A program made the translations under genes and the position numbers. This document shows positions 55,093 to 64,000 of a stretch of DNA of 64,000 nucleotides, in pieces (position 1 is the first letter of the stretch; each line of letters opens with the position of its first letter). The DNA lies in the NCBI RefSeq assembly GCF_016481275.1, contig NZ_JAEMNW010000003.1, forward strand, positions 124,001 through 188,000. The letters run 5' to 3'. The notes beneath the pieces were generated by a model. It was not told the origin of the DNA and made no database searches. It worked only from the letters and a program-made list of their open reading frames with translations. This DNA comes from Antrihabitans auranticaus (lineage in GTDB: Bacteria; Actinomycetota; Actinomycetes; Mycobacteriales; Mycobacteriaceae).

Positions 55093-55977
55093 ATGCCAGA
55101 CCGCATCGACGTGACGTTCGAATCAGGCGACGACCTCATCAGCGCATGGCTATACCAGGCCGACCGGACGGGCCCCGGGCCTGCCGTTGTCCTCGGCCAC
55201 GGCCTCGGTGCGGTCAAGGAGATGGGCCTCGACCGCTACGCTGAGCGGTTCGTCGCCGCCGGCTACACGTGCCTCGTGTTCGACTACCGGCATTTCGGGG
55301 AAAGCGGCGGCGAACCGCGTCAGTTGCTCGATATCGATCGGCAATTGGCCGACTGGGCGGCGGCGATCGGTTACGCCCGCTCACTGTTCTACGTCGATCC
55401 CGACAAGGTGGCGATCTTCGGCTCGTCGTTCGGCGGCGGCCACGTGATCATTTCCGCTGCACGCGACCCACGCGTCGCCGCAGTCATCTCTCAGTGCCCC
55501 TTCACAAGTGGCACCGCGTCGGCGTTGACGCTCGGACCCGCGATCGCGAAAGTGACCGCACTCGCTGTGCAGGACGATCTCGCGCGAATCCTCGGTCGGG
55601 CGCCGGTGATGGTGCCCCTCGCGGGCAGTCCGGGCGAAGCTGCGCTGATGAACTCAGCCGACGCGGTCGACGGCTTTCTGGGTCTCGTACCGGAGGGCCA
55701 CTACTTCCGGAACGAAGTTGCAGCGCGCGTGGGAACCAGAATTGCGCTGCATCATCCCGGCCGGTCAGCGAAGAAGGTGCAGAGCCCAATCCTGTTCTGC
55801 GTCTGCGACACCGATACGGTAGCGCCTGCAAAACAGACCTTGGAATATGCGATTCAGGCTCCGCGCAGCGAGATCGTCCGCTACCCGGTCGGTCATTTCG
55901 ACATCTACGTCGGGGACGCATTCGAGAAGGCGATCGCCGATCAGGTCGCCTTCCTGGAACGTCACCTGCCGGTCTAA
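55093..55977 (+). CDS. Alpha/beta hydrolase (dienelactone hydrolase-like/acetylxylan esterase-like)
   Basis: Hydrolase of 294 aa. Nucleophile elbow GSSFGGGH, an early GHGLGAVKEMGLDRYAERF segment, FDYRHFGESGGEPR, an acid in CVCDTDTVAP and His in YPVGHFDIY. The cap is short. The family includes uncharacterised fermentation-associated hydrolases (FrsA-like/DLH-like). It follows the XRE gene by 27 bp, and its stop overlaps that of the convergent carotenoid oxygenase gene. Confidence 0.9.
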   Translation: MPDRIDVTFESGDDLISAWLYQADRTGPGPAVVLGHGLGAVKEMGLDRYAERFVAAGYTCLVFDYRHFGESGGEPRQLLDIDRQLADWAAAIGYARSLFYVDPDKVAIFGSSFGGGHVIISAARDPRVAAVISQCPFTSGTASALTLGPAIAKVTALAVQDDLARILGRAPVMVPLAGSPGEAALMNSADAVDGFLGLVPEGHYFRNEVAARVGTRIALHHPGRSAKKVQSPILFCVCDTDTVAPAKQTLEYAIQAPRSEIVRYPVGHFDIYVGDAFEKAIADQVAFLERHLPV

Positions 55978-57461
55978 CGCCAGTTCGGCAGGCTGTCCCC
56001 CGCGGCCCACGTCGAGTGCGTTCCACTCGAAATACGTTCGGGTAAAAGCAATCTCGCGATCGGGCCGAGCGTCACGTTTGCCGCGTCGAAGACCAAGCAT
56101 TCGGACCGGTCGTTGTCGACATCGGTCGTCAGCGTGATCAGGTAGCCGTCGTCCTCTGCCGTAGCTCCGACCCGCGGAGCGACGGCGGTCTCGCTGCCGA
56201 ACACACCCTCGCCGAACGAGTAGTGCTCTTCCTTACCGGTATCGCCGTCGTGGCGCAGCAGACCGTCGAAGAGGAAGAACCCAGGTACTCCCGTCGTCGA
56301 ATACGTGTAGCGATGCTGCCTACCGGCGAACTGGCCGTTGATCATCGGGAACTCGCTCAGCGTGTCGCTGAGTCGCTCCTCGGAAGTAGCACCCGTTCGC
56401 ATGTTCATTCGCCACCGGTGCAGTTTCGTCTGCATGCCGTCGAGCGAGAGAAACCGCGAAAGGCGTTGGTAGTACGTAGCATCCGGTGCAACCTGCGGCT
56501 CCGGACAGTCCTGGAAGTATCCTTCGACGACCACCTCGTCGCCGACCTCATAGGCATTCGACCAGTGCAGGACGTAGGTCGGCTCGAATTCGAACCACCG
56601 GATCTCGTTGGACTGGCCGCGGCGCGGAATCACGCCGAGCCGGGTCGGGATGTCACGGTGCAAACGGGGCACGAAGGCGTTCTTCTGCAGAAGCTCGGGG
56701 TCCCAGAACAGAGGCAGATCGTTCAGGATCGCGTAGTTGTCCGTGTAGGCCATATCGTGCGGAAGGCGTGGTCCCGGAAGTTCGATATCGACGTAGTGGA
56801 CGAGCCGATTCTCCGCGTCGACCACGCCGTAATGCATGTACGGCCATTCGGTGCTGTAGTTGAAGAACAGCATTTCACCGGTGCGGTCGTCGACCTTCGG
56901 ATGCGCGGAAACACCGAGGGCGCTGGGAAATTGGCCGTGCCATGTCGATTTGCCGAGGTCGTCCAGGGTCAGCGGATCGAGTCGATACAGATCGCCGCAC
57001 TGATAGAAGCTCGTGATCGCAACACCGGCGTGAACCACGACGTCGGTGCTCGAGGAATCCTTCATCCGTCCGCGCGCACCCCAGCCGTCTTCGCGGATCG
57101 CCTTGGTCGGCCGCTCCGACAGCCCCGCCCACAGCGGCCGGCCGGCTTCCTGCTCGGCGAGCAGACCGTCCGTTCGGACGAACCTGTTGCGGTAGAAAGC
57201 TTTTCCGTCCCGGAAGCCGACCAGATGCACCATTGCATCACCGTCGAACGGGTGGTATCGGCCGATCGACGGTAGCGCTGGGTTCTCGGTGTTGCGCAGG
57301 TAGATGCCGTCGAGGTCGGCCGGTATCTCGCCCGCCAGCAACTCGAGCTCCGGCGCGTTCCACTCGTTGCGCTGAGGCGTCCACGCACCGGTGCGATACG
57401 GATGGTCATCGTCATCGGGCAATGCACTGAGGACCCGCGCGACGAGTTCTGTGTTCGTCAC
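55974..57461 (-). CDS. Carotenoid cleavage oxygenase
   Basis: Non-heme iron dioxygenase of about 495 aa that cleaves conjugated double bonds in carotenoids, stilbenes or lignin-derived aromatics. Four iron-binding His are in GVSAHPKVDD, LPHDMAYT, YVLHWSNAYE and the C-terminal SSGTHSTWA. LDGIYLRNTENPAL and HPFDGDAMVH are family signatures. GTG 57461 and GTG 57470 are equally possible starts. No carotenoid synthesis genes are visible nearby. Confidence 0.94.
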   Translation of the reverse strand: MTNTELVARVLSALPDDDDHPYRTGAWTPQRNEWNAPELELLAGEIPADLDGIYLRNTENPALPSIGRYHPFDGDAMVHLVGFRDGKAFYRNRFVRTDGLLAEQEAGRPLWAGLSERPTKAIREDGWGARGRMKDSSSTDVVVHAGVAITSFYQCGDLYRLDPLTLDDLGKSTWHGQFPSALGVSAHPKVDDRTGEMLFFNYSTEWPYMHYGVVDAENRLVHYVDIELPGPRLPHDMAYTDNYAILNDLPLFWDPELLQKNAFVPRLHRDIPTRLGVIPRRGQSNEIRWFEFEPTYVLHWSNAYEVGDEVVVEGYFQDCPEPQVAPDATYYQRLSRFLSLDGMQTKLHRWRMNMRTGATSEERLSDTLSEFPMINGQFAGRQHRYTYSTTGVPGFFLFDGLLRHDGDTGKEEHYSFGEGVFGSETAVAPRVGATAEDDGYLITLTTDVDNDRSECLVFDAANVTLGPIARLLLPERISSGTHSTWAAGDSLPNWR

Positions 57462-57498
57462 CCCAACCACGCTACATGCGTGTGGCGCACGTCACGAA

Positions 57499-57909
57499 CT
57501 ACCAGCCCCGCAGCGACTCCGGACGGATTCGCAACAGCACCGAGTAGTCGGCGAGAAACCGCTCCGGGGTGTAATCGATGCCGGTCATATCGGTGCCGTA
57601 CTTCGCGAGATAACTCTCCCACTCCTCCGGTGTGGGACCGGCCGGGTCGACGACAGCGAGTCCGGTGAACACCGACACCTCACCGCCCTCGGCCGAGCCG
57701 TTGAAGTTCAGCGACACATGCGAATTTCGGGCGAGATGAGCCATCTTGGCCGAGTCAGGCTGGGTGAGGATCAAGAACTCACCGCCCGACCACAGGAACC
57801 ACACCGGCGTCGGGGCGGGCGCACCCGCCTTGCGGACGGTCGTCAACCAGATGACCGCTTCTGCGGCTAGGCGCTCGGCTACCTTGTCTGGGATTGTTTC
57901 GATGGTCAT
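57499..57909 (-). CDS. PPOX-class F420/FMN-dependent protein (Rv3369-like)
   Basis: Split-barrel protein of 136 aa. ATG 57909 begins MTIETIPDKVAERLAAEAVI and continues WLTTVRKAGAPAPTPVWFLW, typical of TIGR03667-type proteins. The family uses F420 or flavin to reduce unknown substrates. It lies 37 bp upstream of the carotenoid oxygenase start on the same strand. Confidence 0.88.
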   Translation of the reverse strand: MTIETIPDKVAERLAAEAVIWLTTVRKAGAPAPTPVWFLWSGGEFLILTQPDSAKMAHLARNSHVSLNFNGSAEGGEVSVFTGLAVVDPAGPTPEEWESYLAKYGTDMTGIDYTPERFLADYSVLLRIRPESLRGW

Positions 57910-58035
57910 ATCCACTGCAACACGTGGCGACCGTCTCTGCTTCCTGCACGACTCACCGCATTCGCGTTCACCTTTTGGCAAGCTAACCGTGGGATAACGA
58001 GCGAATGGGGGCGGACCGCCTCCGCTCGATAGAAG

Positions 58036-61000
58036 GTGGGCAGCCGGTTGTCTCTTCAGTCACAGGGTGTGGATCGAACCGAGATCCCGCGCGAAATGCT
58101 GCGCGCGTCCGACGCGCCCGATCCGCGCACCCTGCTCGACATCCTCGACGCAGCCGCGCAGGCACATCCCGATGCGCCTGCGATCGACGACGGCGACGCC
58201 AGCCTCACCTACAACGAACTGCTCGAAGCAATCGACGAGGGCACCGAGTGGTTGGCGAAATCGGGGGTCCGGGCCGGAGATCGGGTCGGGGTGCGGATGC
58301 CGTCCGGTTCGTACTCGCTGTACGTGGCGATTCTGTCGATTCTCGCGGCGGGCGCCGCGTACGTTCCCGTGGACGCCGACGACCCCGAGGAACGCGCCGA
58401 GCTCGTGTTCGGCGAGGCCCGCGTCAGCGCGATCATCACTGCGAAGGGCATCACCAAGACGACTCCGGGTCGCACCGGATCCGTACGCCGTCCCACCCCG
58501 GACGACGACGCCTGGGTCATTTTCACGTCCGGCTCGACCGGTACACCGAAGGGTGTCGCGGTGAGCCATCGCAACGCCGCCGCATTCGTCGACGCGGAGG
58601 CACGCCTGTTCCTCCAGGACGCACCGATCGGGCCCGGCGACCGCGTTCTCGCCGGGTTGTCGGTCGCTTTCGACGCGTCGTGCGAGGAAATGTGGCTCGC
58701 CTGGCGATACGGCGCCTGCCTCGTACCGGCGCCACGCGCGCTGGTCAGGTCCGGTATGGACCTCGGGCCATGGCTGGTGAGCCACGACGTCAGCATCGTG
58801 TCGACCGTCCCGACCCTGGCTGCCCTGTGGCCGGCGGAAGCCCTGGAGGCAGTGCGGCTTTTGATCTTCGGTGGCGAGGCCTGCCCGCCCGACCTGGTAG
58901 ACCGACTCGCGGACACCACCGAACGCGAGGTCTGGAACACCTACGGACCTACCGAGGCGACCGTCGTCGCGTGCGCGGCCATGCTGCGCCCCGGCGAACC
59001 GGTCAGCATCGGGCTGCCGCTGGACGGCTGGGATCTCGCCGTCGTCGACGGGCATGGCCAACCTGTTGCGGAGGGCGAGGTCGGTGAACTGGTCATCGGC
59101 GGCGTCGGTCTTGCCCGGTATCTCGACGCCGCGAAGGACGCCGAGAAGTACGCACCGATGCCGACCCTCGGCTGGGACCGCGCGTATCGCAGCGGCGACC
59201 TCGTCCGTCTCGTCCGAACCGGCCTGCTCTTCCAGGGTCGCGCGGACGACCAGGTGAAGCTCGGTGGCCGCCGAATCGAGTTGGGCGAAGTCGATACGGC
59301 ACTGCAGAACCTTCCCGGTGTCGCAGGAGGTGCCGCGGCTGTCCGCACGACGGGTGCGGGCCATCAGATCCTCGTCGGCTACATCGCAAGTGCGGACGCG
59401 GACTTCGACCTCGCCGCGGCGCGCAACTATTTGAGCGAGCAACTTCCGGCCGCCCTGGTGCCGAGGCTCGCCCTTGTCGACGAACTACCGACGCGGACCT
59501 CCGGCAAAGTCGACCGCGCGGCCCTGCCATGGCCGTTGCCCGGTGCTGGTGACGACGACCAACCAGATCACGGACTCACCGGCACCGCGGCGTGGGTGGC
59601 GGGACTCTGGACCTCGATTCTGGGCGCACAGGTCTCCGGTCCGGATACCGATTTCTTCGAGGTCGGCGGCGGCTCGCTTGCGGCCGCCCAATTGGTGACG
59701 GCCCTTCGTGAGCGCTTTCCGAAAGTCACCGTCGCGGAGTTGTACGACCACCCCCGGCTCGGTTCGCTCGCCGAGATGCTCGACGAGTTCGCGCCGTCGG
59801 TGGCCGTCGAACCGCGCACGGTGAAGCCGACTCCGTTGCGCTCGCAGCTGATCCAAGTCGCACTGACAGTGTCGCTGATGACATTGACCGGCCTGCAGTG
59901 GGTCACCTGGCTCGCCATCGCCGCAAACCTGTTCTCGCATGTCAACCCGGTCTTCCCCACACTGTCGTGGTGGTGGACCGCACTGGGGTTCTTCCTGTTC
60001 ATCACGCCGATCGGGCGGATTGCGATCTGCGTTGTCGGCGCGCGCCTGCTGTTGCGCGGCGTCGAACCCGGCACATACCCGCGCGGCGGCAGCGTTCACC
60101 TGCGCCTCTGGGTGGCGTTACGGCTGTCCGAAGCCAGCGGCGCCGAAAATCTGTCGGGCGCGCCCTGGATGGTCCCATTTGCGCGGGCGCTCGGCGCCAA
60201 GGTCGGCAAGGGCGTCGATCTGCACACACTGCCGCCGGTCACCGGAATGCTCGAACTCGGCGACGGTTGTTCCGTCGAACCCGAGGTCGATCTGTCGGGT
60301 CACTGGATCGACGGCGACGTGATCCATATCGGTGCGGTCGTGATCGGTCCCGGCGCCGTCATCGGTGCTCGATCCACTTTGCTGCCGGGCTCGACCGTCG
60401 GACGAAACGCTGTGGTCGCAGCGGGATCGGGCGTCATCGGCAAGGTCAAAGCCGAGCAGGAGTGGGCCGGTTCACCCGCTGTGAAGGTCGGCAAGGCCGA
60501 GCACCCGTGGCCCGACAAGACACCGCGCCGGGCGGTCCACTGGATCGGCGCGTTCGGCATCTCCTCGATACTGATCGCCGGCATGCCGATCTTCGGCCTG
60601 AGCGCTGGAATTGCGTTGATCGGCTGGTGGATTCGAAACGACACATCCGTGGTATCCGCATTCGTGCGAGCACTGACGATCCTCCCCCTGGCAACGATCG
60701 TCAGCCTCGCGGTCTTCGCGATCGCCACAGTGGTCGCCGTTCGACTGCTCGGGATCGGCCTCACCGAAGGCCACCACCCGGTTCGCAGCCGCATCGGCTG
60801 GCAGATCTGGGCGACCGAACGGCTGATGGACTCCGCGCGCACATTCCTGTTCCCGCTGTACGCGAGCTTGCTGACGCCGATCTGGTTGCGCTTGCTCGGC
60901 GCGAAGATCGGCAGCAATGTCGAGGCGTCGACGGTGTTGCTCCTGCCGAAATTCACCACGGTCGCCGACGGCGCATTTCTCGCCGACGACACGATGATCG

Positions 61001-61923
61001 CAAGCTACGAACTCGGCGGCGGCTGGATGCACATCGCCGAAGCGAAGGTCGGCAAGCGCGCATTCCTCGGCAACTCGGGCATGACCGCACCTGGGCGCCG
61101 TGTGCCGAAAAACGGGCTGGTGGCGGTTCTTTCCGCGGCGCCCTCGAAAGCGAAAGCCGGTTCGTCCTGGCTGGGCAGCCCGCCGGTACGGCTGCGCCGC
61201 GCGCAGAACGACGGTGATTCCGAACGGACCTTCGACCCGCCGCTGAAGCTGAAGATCGCTCGTGCGCTCGTCGAAACCTGCCGGCTGATTCCGGTGATGG
61301 TCACGTTCGCGATCGGGCTGGGAGTGTTGTTCGCGCTGGCGGGAATTGCCACCGACGTCGGCTACGCGGCTGCGGCACTCCTCAGCGGAATCGTCCTGCT
61401 GATTGCGGGAGCGGTCGCGGGCGCGTCGGCGGTCGCGGCAAAGTGGCTCGTCGTGGGTCGGATCGAGAAGGTCGAACACCCGCTGTGGAGTTCGTTCGTG
61501 TGGCGCAACGAGGTCTCCGACGCGTTCGTAGAGACCGTCGCAGCACCCTGGTTCGCCCGCGCGGCGACCGGTACACCCGTTCTGAATGTGTGGCTTCGCG
61601 CACTCGGTGCGAAGATAGGTCGTGGCGTGTGGTGTGAAAGTTATTGGCTCCCAGAGGCAGATCTCGTGACTCTTGGCGACGGGGCAACGGTCGAGCGGGG
61701 GTGCGTCGTGCAGACTCACCTGTTCCATGATCGGATCATGGCCATGGACACCGTGACGATTGGTGAAGGGGCAACGCTCGGTCCGCACTGCGTCGCGCTG
61801 CCTGCTGCAGGGATCGGCGCCGGCGCGACGGTCGGTCCGGCATCACTGGTCATGCGCGGCGATACCGTGCCGCCGTCTACGCGCTGGCAGGGCAACCCGA
61901 TCGCTCCGTGGACGGGTGGATAG
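58036..61923 (+). CDS. Pls/PosA family NRPS-like enzyme (A-T-membrane-LbH)
   Basis: Large membrane enzyme of about 1295 aa. An adenylation domain (about 20-515) has FTSGSTGTPKGVAVSHRN, FDASCEEMWLAW (Asp for an alpha-amino group), NTYGPTEATV and SGKVDRAALP. A carrier domain follows with the phosphopantetheine Ser in FFEVGGGSLAAAQ (about 545). The rest has several TM helices and three left-handed beta-helix segments (about 765-805, 958-990, 1211-1290), matching the three C-terminal domains of epsilon-poly-lysine synthetase (Pls). It may make a homopoly-amino acid or isopeptide at the membrane. GTG 58036 or TTG 58048 may be the start. Confidence 0.9.
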   Translation: MGSRLSLQSQGVDRTEIPREMLRASDAPDPRTLLDILDAAAQAHPDAPAIDDGDASLTYNELLEAIDEGTEWLAKSGVRAGDRVGVRMPSGSYSLYVAILSILAAGAAYVPVDADDPEERAELVFGEARVSAIITAKGITKTTPGRTGSVRRPTPDDDAWVIFTSGSTGTPKGVAVSHRNAAAFVDAEARLFLQDAPIGPGDRVLAGLSVAFDASCEEMWLAWRYGACLVPAPRALVRSGMDLGPWLVSHDVSIVSTVPTLAALWPAEALEAVRLLIFGGEACPPDLVDRLADTTEREVWNTYGPTEATVVACAAMLRPGEPVSIGLPLDGWDLAVVDGHGQPVAEGEVGELVIGGVGLARYLDAAKDAEKYAPMPTLGWDRAYRSGDLVRLVRTGLLFQGRADDQVKLGGRRIELGEVDTALQNLPGVAGGAAAVRTTGAGHQILVGYIASADADFDLAAARNYLSEQLPAALVPRLALVDELPTRTSGKVDRAALPWPLPGAGDDDQPDHGLTGTAAWVAGLWTSILGAQVSGPDTDFFEVGGGSLAAAQLVTALRERFPKVTVAELYDHPRLGSLAEMLDEFAPSVAVEPRTVKPTPLRSQLIQVALTVSLMTLTGLQWVTWLAIAANLFSHVNPVFPTLSWWWTALGFFLFITPIGRIAICVVGARLLLRGVEPGTYPRGGSVHLRLWVALRLSEASGAENLSGAPWMVPFARALGAKVGKGVDLHTLPPVTGMLELGDGCSVEPEVDLSGHWIDGDVIHIGAVVIGPGAVIGARSTLLPGSTVGRNAVVAAGSGVIGKVKAEQEWAGSPAVKVGKAEHPWPDKTPRRAVHWIGAFGISSILIAGMPIFGLSAGIALIGWWIRNDTSVVSAFVRALTILPLATIVSLAVFAIATVVAVRLLGIGLTEGHHPVRSRIGWQIWATERLMDSARTFLFPLYASLLTPIWLRLLGAKIGSNVEASTVLLLPKFTTVADGAFLADDTMIASYELGGGWMHIAEAKVGKRAFLGNSGMTAPGRRVPKNGLVAVLSAAPSKAKAGSSWLGSPPVRLRRAQNDGDSERTFDPPLKLKIARALVETCRLIPVMVTFAIGLGVLFALAGIATDVGYAAAALLSGIVLLIAGAVAGASAVAAKWLVVGRIEKVEHPLWSSFVWRNEVSDAFVETVAAPWFARAATGTPVLNVWLRALGAKIGRGVWCESYWLPEADLVTLGDGATVERGCVVQTHLFHDRIMAMDTVTIGEGATLGPHCVALPAAGIGAGATVGPASLVMRGDTVPPSTRWQGNPIAPWTGG

Positions 61924-61926
61924 GCG

Positions 61927-63249
61927 ATGTCAGGCAAATTCTACGAAGACCCCATCGATCCGTACCTGCCGCAAGCCGGCAACCGGGGTTATCGCGTCTC
62001 GCGGTACGAGCTCGAGCTGCAGTACAAGGTTGCGAGCAACCGCCTGGCCGGCGCAGCGACGATCACGGCGGTGACAACCGCTGTCCGGCAGAAGTTTTCC
62101 CTCGACCTCGCCCAGAGCATGTCGGTGTCGAAGGTCTTCGTGAACGGCAGTCGCGCCGCCAAGCACTCCCATCAACACGGGAAGTTGAGCATCACCCCGC
62201 AGGACAAGATTCCGGCAGGCGGTGTGCTCTCGATCAGCGTGCAATACGCGGGTACACCCAAGCCGGTCCGCGGCCTGTGGGGCGAGGTCGGCTGGGAAGA
62301 GCTGACGTCCGGGTCCATCGTCGCGAGCCAGCCCAACGGGGCATCGTCCTGGTTCCCGTGCGACGACCATCCCAGTTCCAAAGCGAGCTACCGCATTTCG
62401 ATCACGACCGACTCGCCGTTCTATGCCGTCGCCAACGGCACACTGGTTCGCAAGCAGGTCAAGTCGAGCCAGACGACCTGGGTCTACGAGCAGCCCGAGC
62501 CGATGGCGTCCTACTTGGCGACCGTGCAGATCGGCCAGTACGAGAAGCGTCGGGTCGGGCAGAAGCCGGTCGTGATGAACGCGATCATTCCGCCCCGGCT
62601 GCGTGACCGCTTCGATCACGACTTCGGTCGGCAACCGCAGATCATGAGCGCCTTCGTCGAGCTGTTCGGTCCGTACCCGTTCACCGACTACACCGTGGTC
62701 GTGACCGACGACGAACTCGAGATCCCTGTTGAAGCGCAAGGCATCTCGATCTTCGGTGCAAATCACTGCGACGGCAGGCGCGGCGCCGAGCGACTCGTTG
62801 CGCACGAACTTGCGCATCAGTGGTTCGGCAACAGCCTGACTATCAAGGCGTGGAAGGACATCTGGCTGCACGAGGGTTTCGCGACGTATGCCGAGTGGGT
62901 GTGGTCCGAGGAGTCGGGCGGCCCGACGGCCGAGCAGCTCGCAAAAGCAGCGCGGCACAACCTTTCCCGAATGCCACAGGACATCGTCATCGGCGATCCC
63001 GGCCCGGAGTTGATGTTCGACGACCGCGTCTACAAGCGCGGCGCGCTCACCCTGCATGCGTTACGCGCGGTACTCGGGCGTGAGCAGTTCTTCGAACTTC
63101 TCCGGACCTGGACCGCTCGGCACGCCCACTCGTCCGTCACGACCGACGAATTCACCGATCTCGCTTCGCATTTCACGCACATACCGCTGCATCCGCTGTG
63201 GAATGCGTGGCTGAACGAGAAGAACCTGCCGGAGCTTTCGCCGCGCTGA
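61927..63249 (+). CDS. M1 family metallopeptidase
   Basis: Zinc aminopeptidase-like protein of 440 aa. HELAHQWFGN, then a Glu in IWLHEGFATYAEW, give the HExxH-x18-E site. The N-terminal beta domain (YELELQYKV) and LDLAQSMSVSKV are typical. The GxMEN exopeptidase motif is altered (PVEAQGISIF), so specificity may differ. The C-terminal helical domain is short. It starts 3 bp after the Pls-like gene and is surely cotranscribed. Confidence 0.92.
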   Translation: MSGKFYEDPIDPYLPQAGNRGYRVSRYELELQYKVASNRLAGAATITAVTTAVRQKFSLDLAQSMSVSKVFVNGSRAAKHSHQHGKLSITPQDKIPAGGVLSISVQYAGTPKPVRGLWGEVGWEELTSGSIVASQPNGASSWFPCDDHPSSKASYRISITTDSPFYAVANGTLVRKQVKSSQTTWVYEQPEPMASYLATVQIGQYEKRRVGQKPVVMNAIIPPRLRDRFDHDFGRQPQIMSAFVELFGPYPFTDYTVVVTDDELEIPVEAQGISIFGANHCDGRRGAERLVAHELAHQWFGNSLTIKAWKDIWLHEGFATYAEWVWSEESGGPTAEQLAKAARHNLSRMPQDIVIGDPGPELMFDDRVYKRGALTLHALRAVLGREQFFELLRTWTARHAHSSVTTDEFTDLASHFTHIPLHPLWNAWLNEKNLPELSPR

Positions 63250-63253
63250 AGCG

Positions 63254-64000
63254 TCAGCCCAAGTAGTCCGGGAATTCCTTGACCAATCGATCGAGCTCGG
63301 CGAGGATCTCGTCGCGCCCACCCTCGGGCAGACCCGCCACCACTTCGCTGATGCCGAGCGACTCGTAGTACTCGAGTTTGCCCGGAGTCGGGACGGTGTT
63401 GAACGGCACGATGTGCAGTCCCGCGCGATCACGTCCCGCGTCGTCGAACGCGCGGTGCAGGTTCGGCAGCGCCTCCCGAATCCCCGAACCGCCGAACGGC
63501 GCCCAGCCGTCGGCGAACTCGGCGATGTGGTCGAACAGCTTGGGACCGGCCGCCCCACCGATCAGAGTGCGCGGCCGGGTTCGGCCGGCCGGTTTCGGCC
63601 ATGCCCAACTAAGCGGGAGGTCGACGAACCTGCCCGCGAAACTCGCCTCGTCCTGGCTCCACAGCGCTGTCATCGCGAGCATGTATTCACGGGTCAGCGC
63701 GCGGCGGGTCGCCGGATCGATGCCGTGGGTCTCCATCTCGTCCTTGTTCCAGCCGTATCCGATGCCGAGGACGAAGCGGCCACCCGAGATGAGGTCCAGC
63801 GTGGCGATCTCCTTTGCGAGCACCACAGGATCGTGCTGCATGACGAGGCTGACACCCGTGCCCAGTAGCAAGCGGTCCGTCACCGAAGCCGCAGCGGCGC
63901 ATGCAATATAGGGGTCGAGCGTGCGCCTGTAGCTCGCGCTGAAATCCCGGCCCTCCGCCGGGTGCGGTGTCTTGCGCGCGACCGGAATGTGGGTGTGTTC
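63254..64000 (-). CDS. LLM class F420-dependent oxidoreductase (partial, 5' end outside window)
   Basis: Luciferase-family TIM-barrel protein whose frame is open to the window edge (248 residues visible). Upstream of GTG 63883 the same frame reads HTHIPVARKTPHPA and RRTLDPYIACAAAASV, which belongs to the family, so the start is beyond 64000. Later motifs: LGTGVSLVMQHDPVVLAKEI, SGGRFVLGIGYGW, ALWSQDEASFAGRFV and RTLIGGAAG. Such enzymes use F420 or FMN; the substrate is unknown. It converges on the M1 gene with a 4-bp gap. Confidence 0.93.
   Translation of the reverse strand, partial: EHTHIPVARKTPHPAEGRDFSASYRRTLDPYIACAAAASVTDRLLLGTGVSLVMQHDPVVLAKEIATLDLISGGRFVLGIGYGWNKDEMETHGIDPATRRALTREYMLAMTALWSQDEASFAGRFVDLPLSWAWPKPAGRTRPRTLIGGAAGPKLFDHIAEFADGWAPFGGSGIREALPNLHRAFDDAGRDRAGLHIVPFNTVPTPGKLEYYESLGISEVVAGLPEGGRDEILAELDRLVKEFPDYLG

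Noticed and set aside
59898-61217. 439-codon plus-strand and 438-codon minus-strand frames inside the Pls-like gene
   Set aside because: Arg-rich shadow frames; the main frame carries the membrane and beta-helix domains without interruption.

Overview
The window is a high-GC actinobacterial chromosome segment, most likely from Mycobacteriales of Rhodococcus/Nocardia type. Its backbone follows the gene order I remember for Mycobacterium tuberculosis from clpC1 to ppa: clpC, lsr2, lysS, coaX, panD, panC, a DUF2520 Rossmann protein, two membrane proteins (DUF6779, DUF3180), folK, folB, folP, folE, ftsH, then hpt, tilS, a DUF2342 zincin, dacB and divergent ppa. Lsr2, an Rv0948c-type chorismate mutase, a PknK-type kinase domain and a SAM-IV riboswitch agree with this placement. 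I see no rRNA, tRNA, insertion sequence, prophage or CRISPR array.

Layout. 1-2028: 5' part of clpC. 2383-9913: accessory block with an alpha/beta hydrolase, an NmrA/DUF1772 pair divergent from an AraC regulator, an FHA-HTH regulator, chorismate mutase, and a PknK-like Ser/Thr kinase fused to two tandem kelch propellers. 9923-11941: lsr2 and lysS. 11963-15144: TetR/epoxide hydrolase pair and a rhodanese/cysteine dioxygenase operon. 15249-24647: pantothenate/CoA and folate operons and ftsH. 24974-40537: a large accessory insertion between ftsH and hpt. 40525-45221: hpt, tilS, DUF2342, dacB and ppa. 45240-64000: regulators with an MFS exporter, a crotonase, a flavin reductase, a repeat-rich non-coding tract, a sulfur-related locus with a SAM-IV riboswitch and a cysteine-type leader peptide, map/XRE, a carotenoid oxygenase, a Pls/PosA-type NRPS-like enzyme, an M1 peptidase and a partial F420-type luciferase-family gene.

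The most striking part is 26644-40537. It encodes four paralogous Ser/Thr kinases that share a planctomycete-like catalytic domain (DFN in place of DFG, and a long insert before the catalytic loop) and a common C-terminal six-helix membrane domain. Three of them form a tight operon with ATGA overlaps. They differ mainly at the N terminus: full helical domain, none, full domain plus an acidic Thr-rich linker, or half domain. Two carry a nearly identical 518-bp kinase block with atypical codon use, which looks like recent gene conversion or partial import. One of these has lost the catalytic-loop lysine (HRDIQ). An ECF42-type sigma factor with its DGPF partner lies directly upstream of the first kinase. 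A PucR/aldehyde dehydrogenase/SDR group and a LysR gene separate kinase 1 from kinases 2-4.

A second theme is sulfur control. The SAM-IV riboswitch precedes a class V aminotransferase (cysteine desulfurase-like). A leader peptide of the actinobacterial RHVDL type and an attenuator-like hairpin precede an unusually short luciferase-family protein. A cysteine dioxygenase/rhodanese operon elsewhere has a small upstream ORF ending with two Cys codons. A GC-rich intergenic repeat occurs near 14 kb and in tandem near 51 kb; its six-frame translations are spurious.
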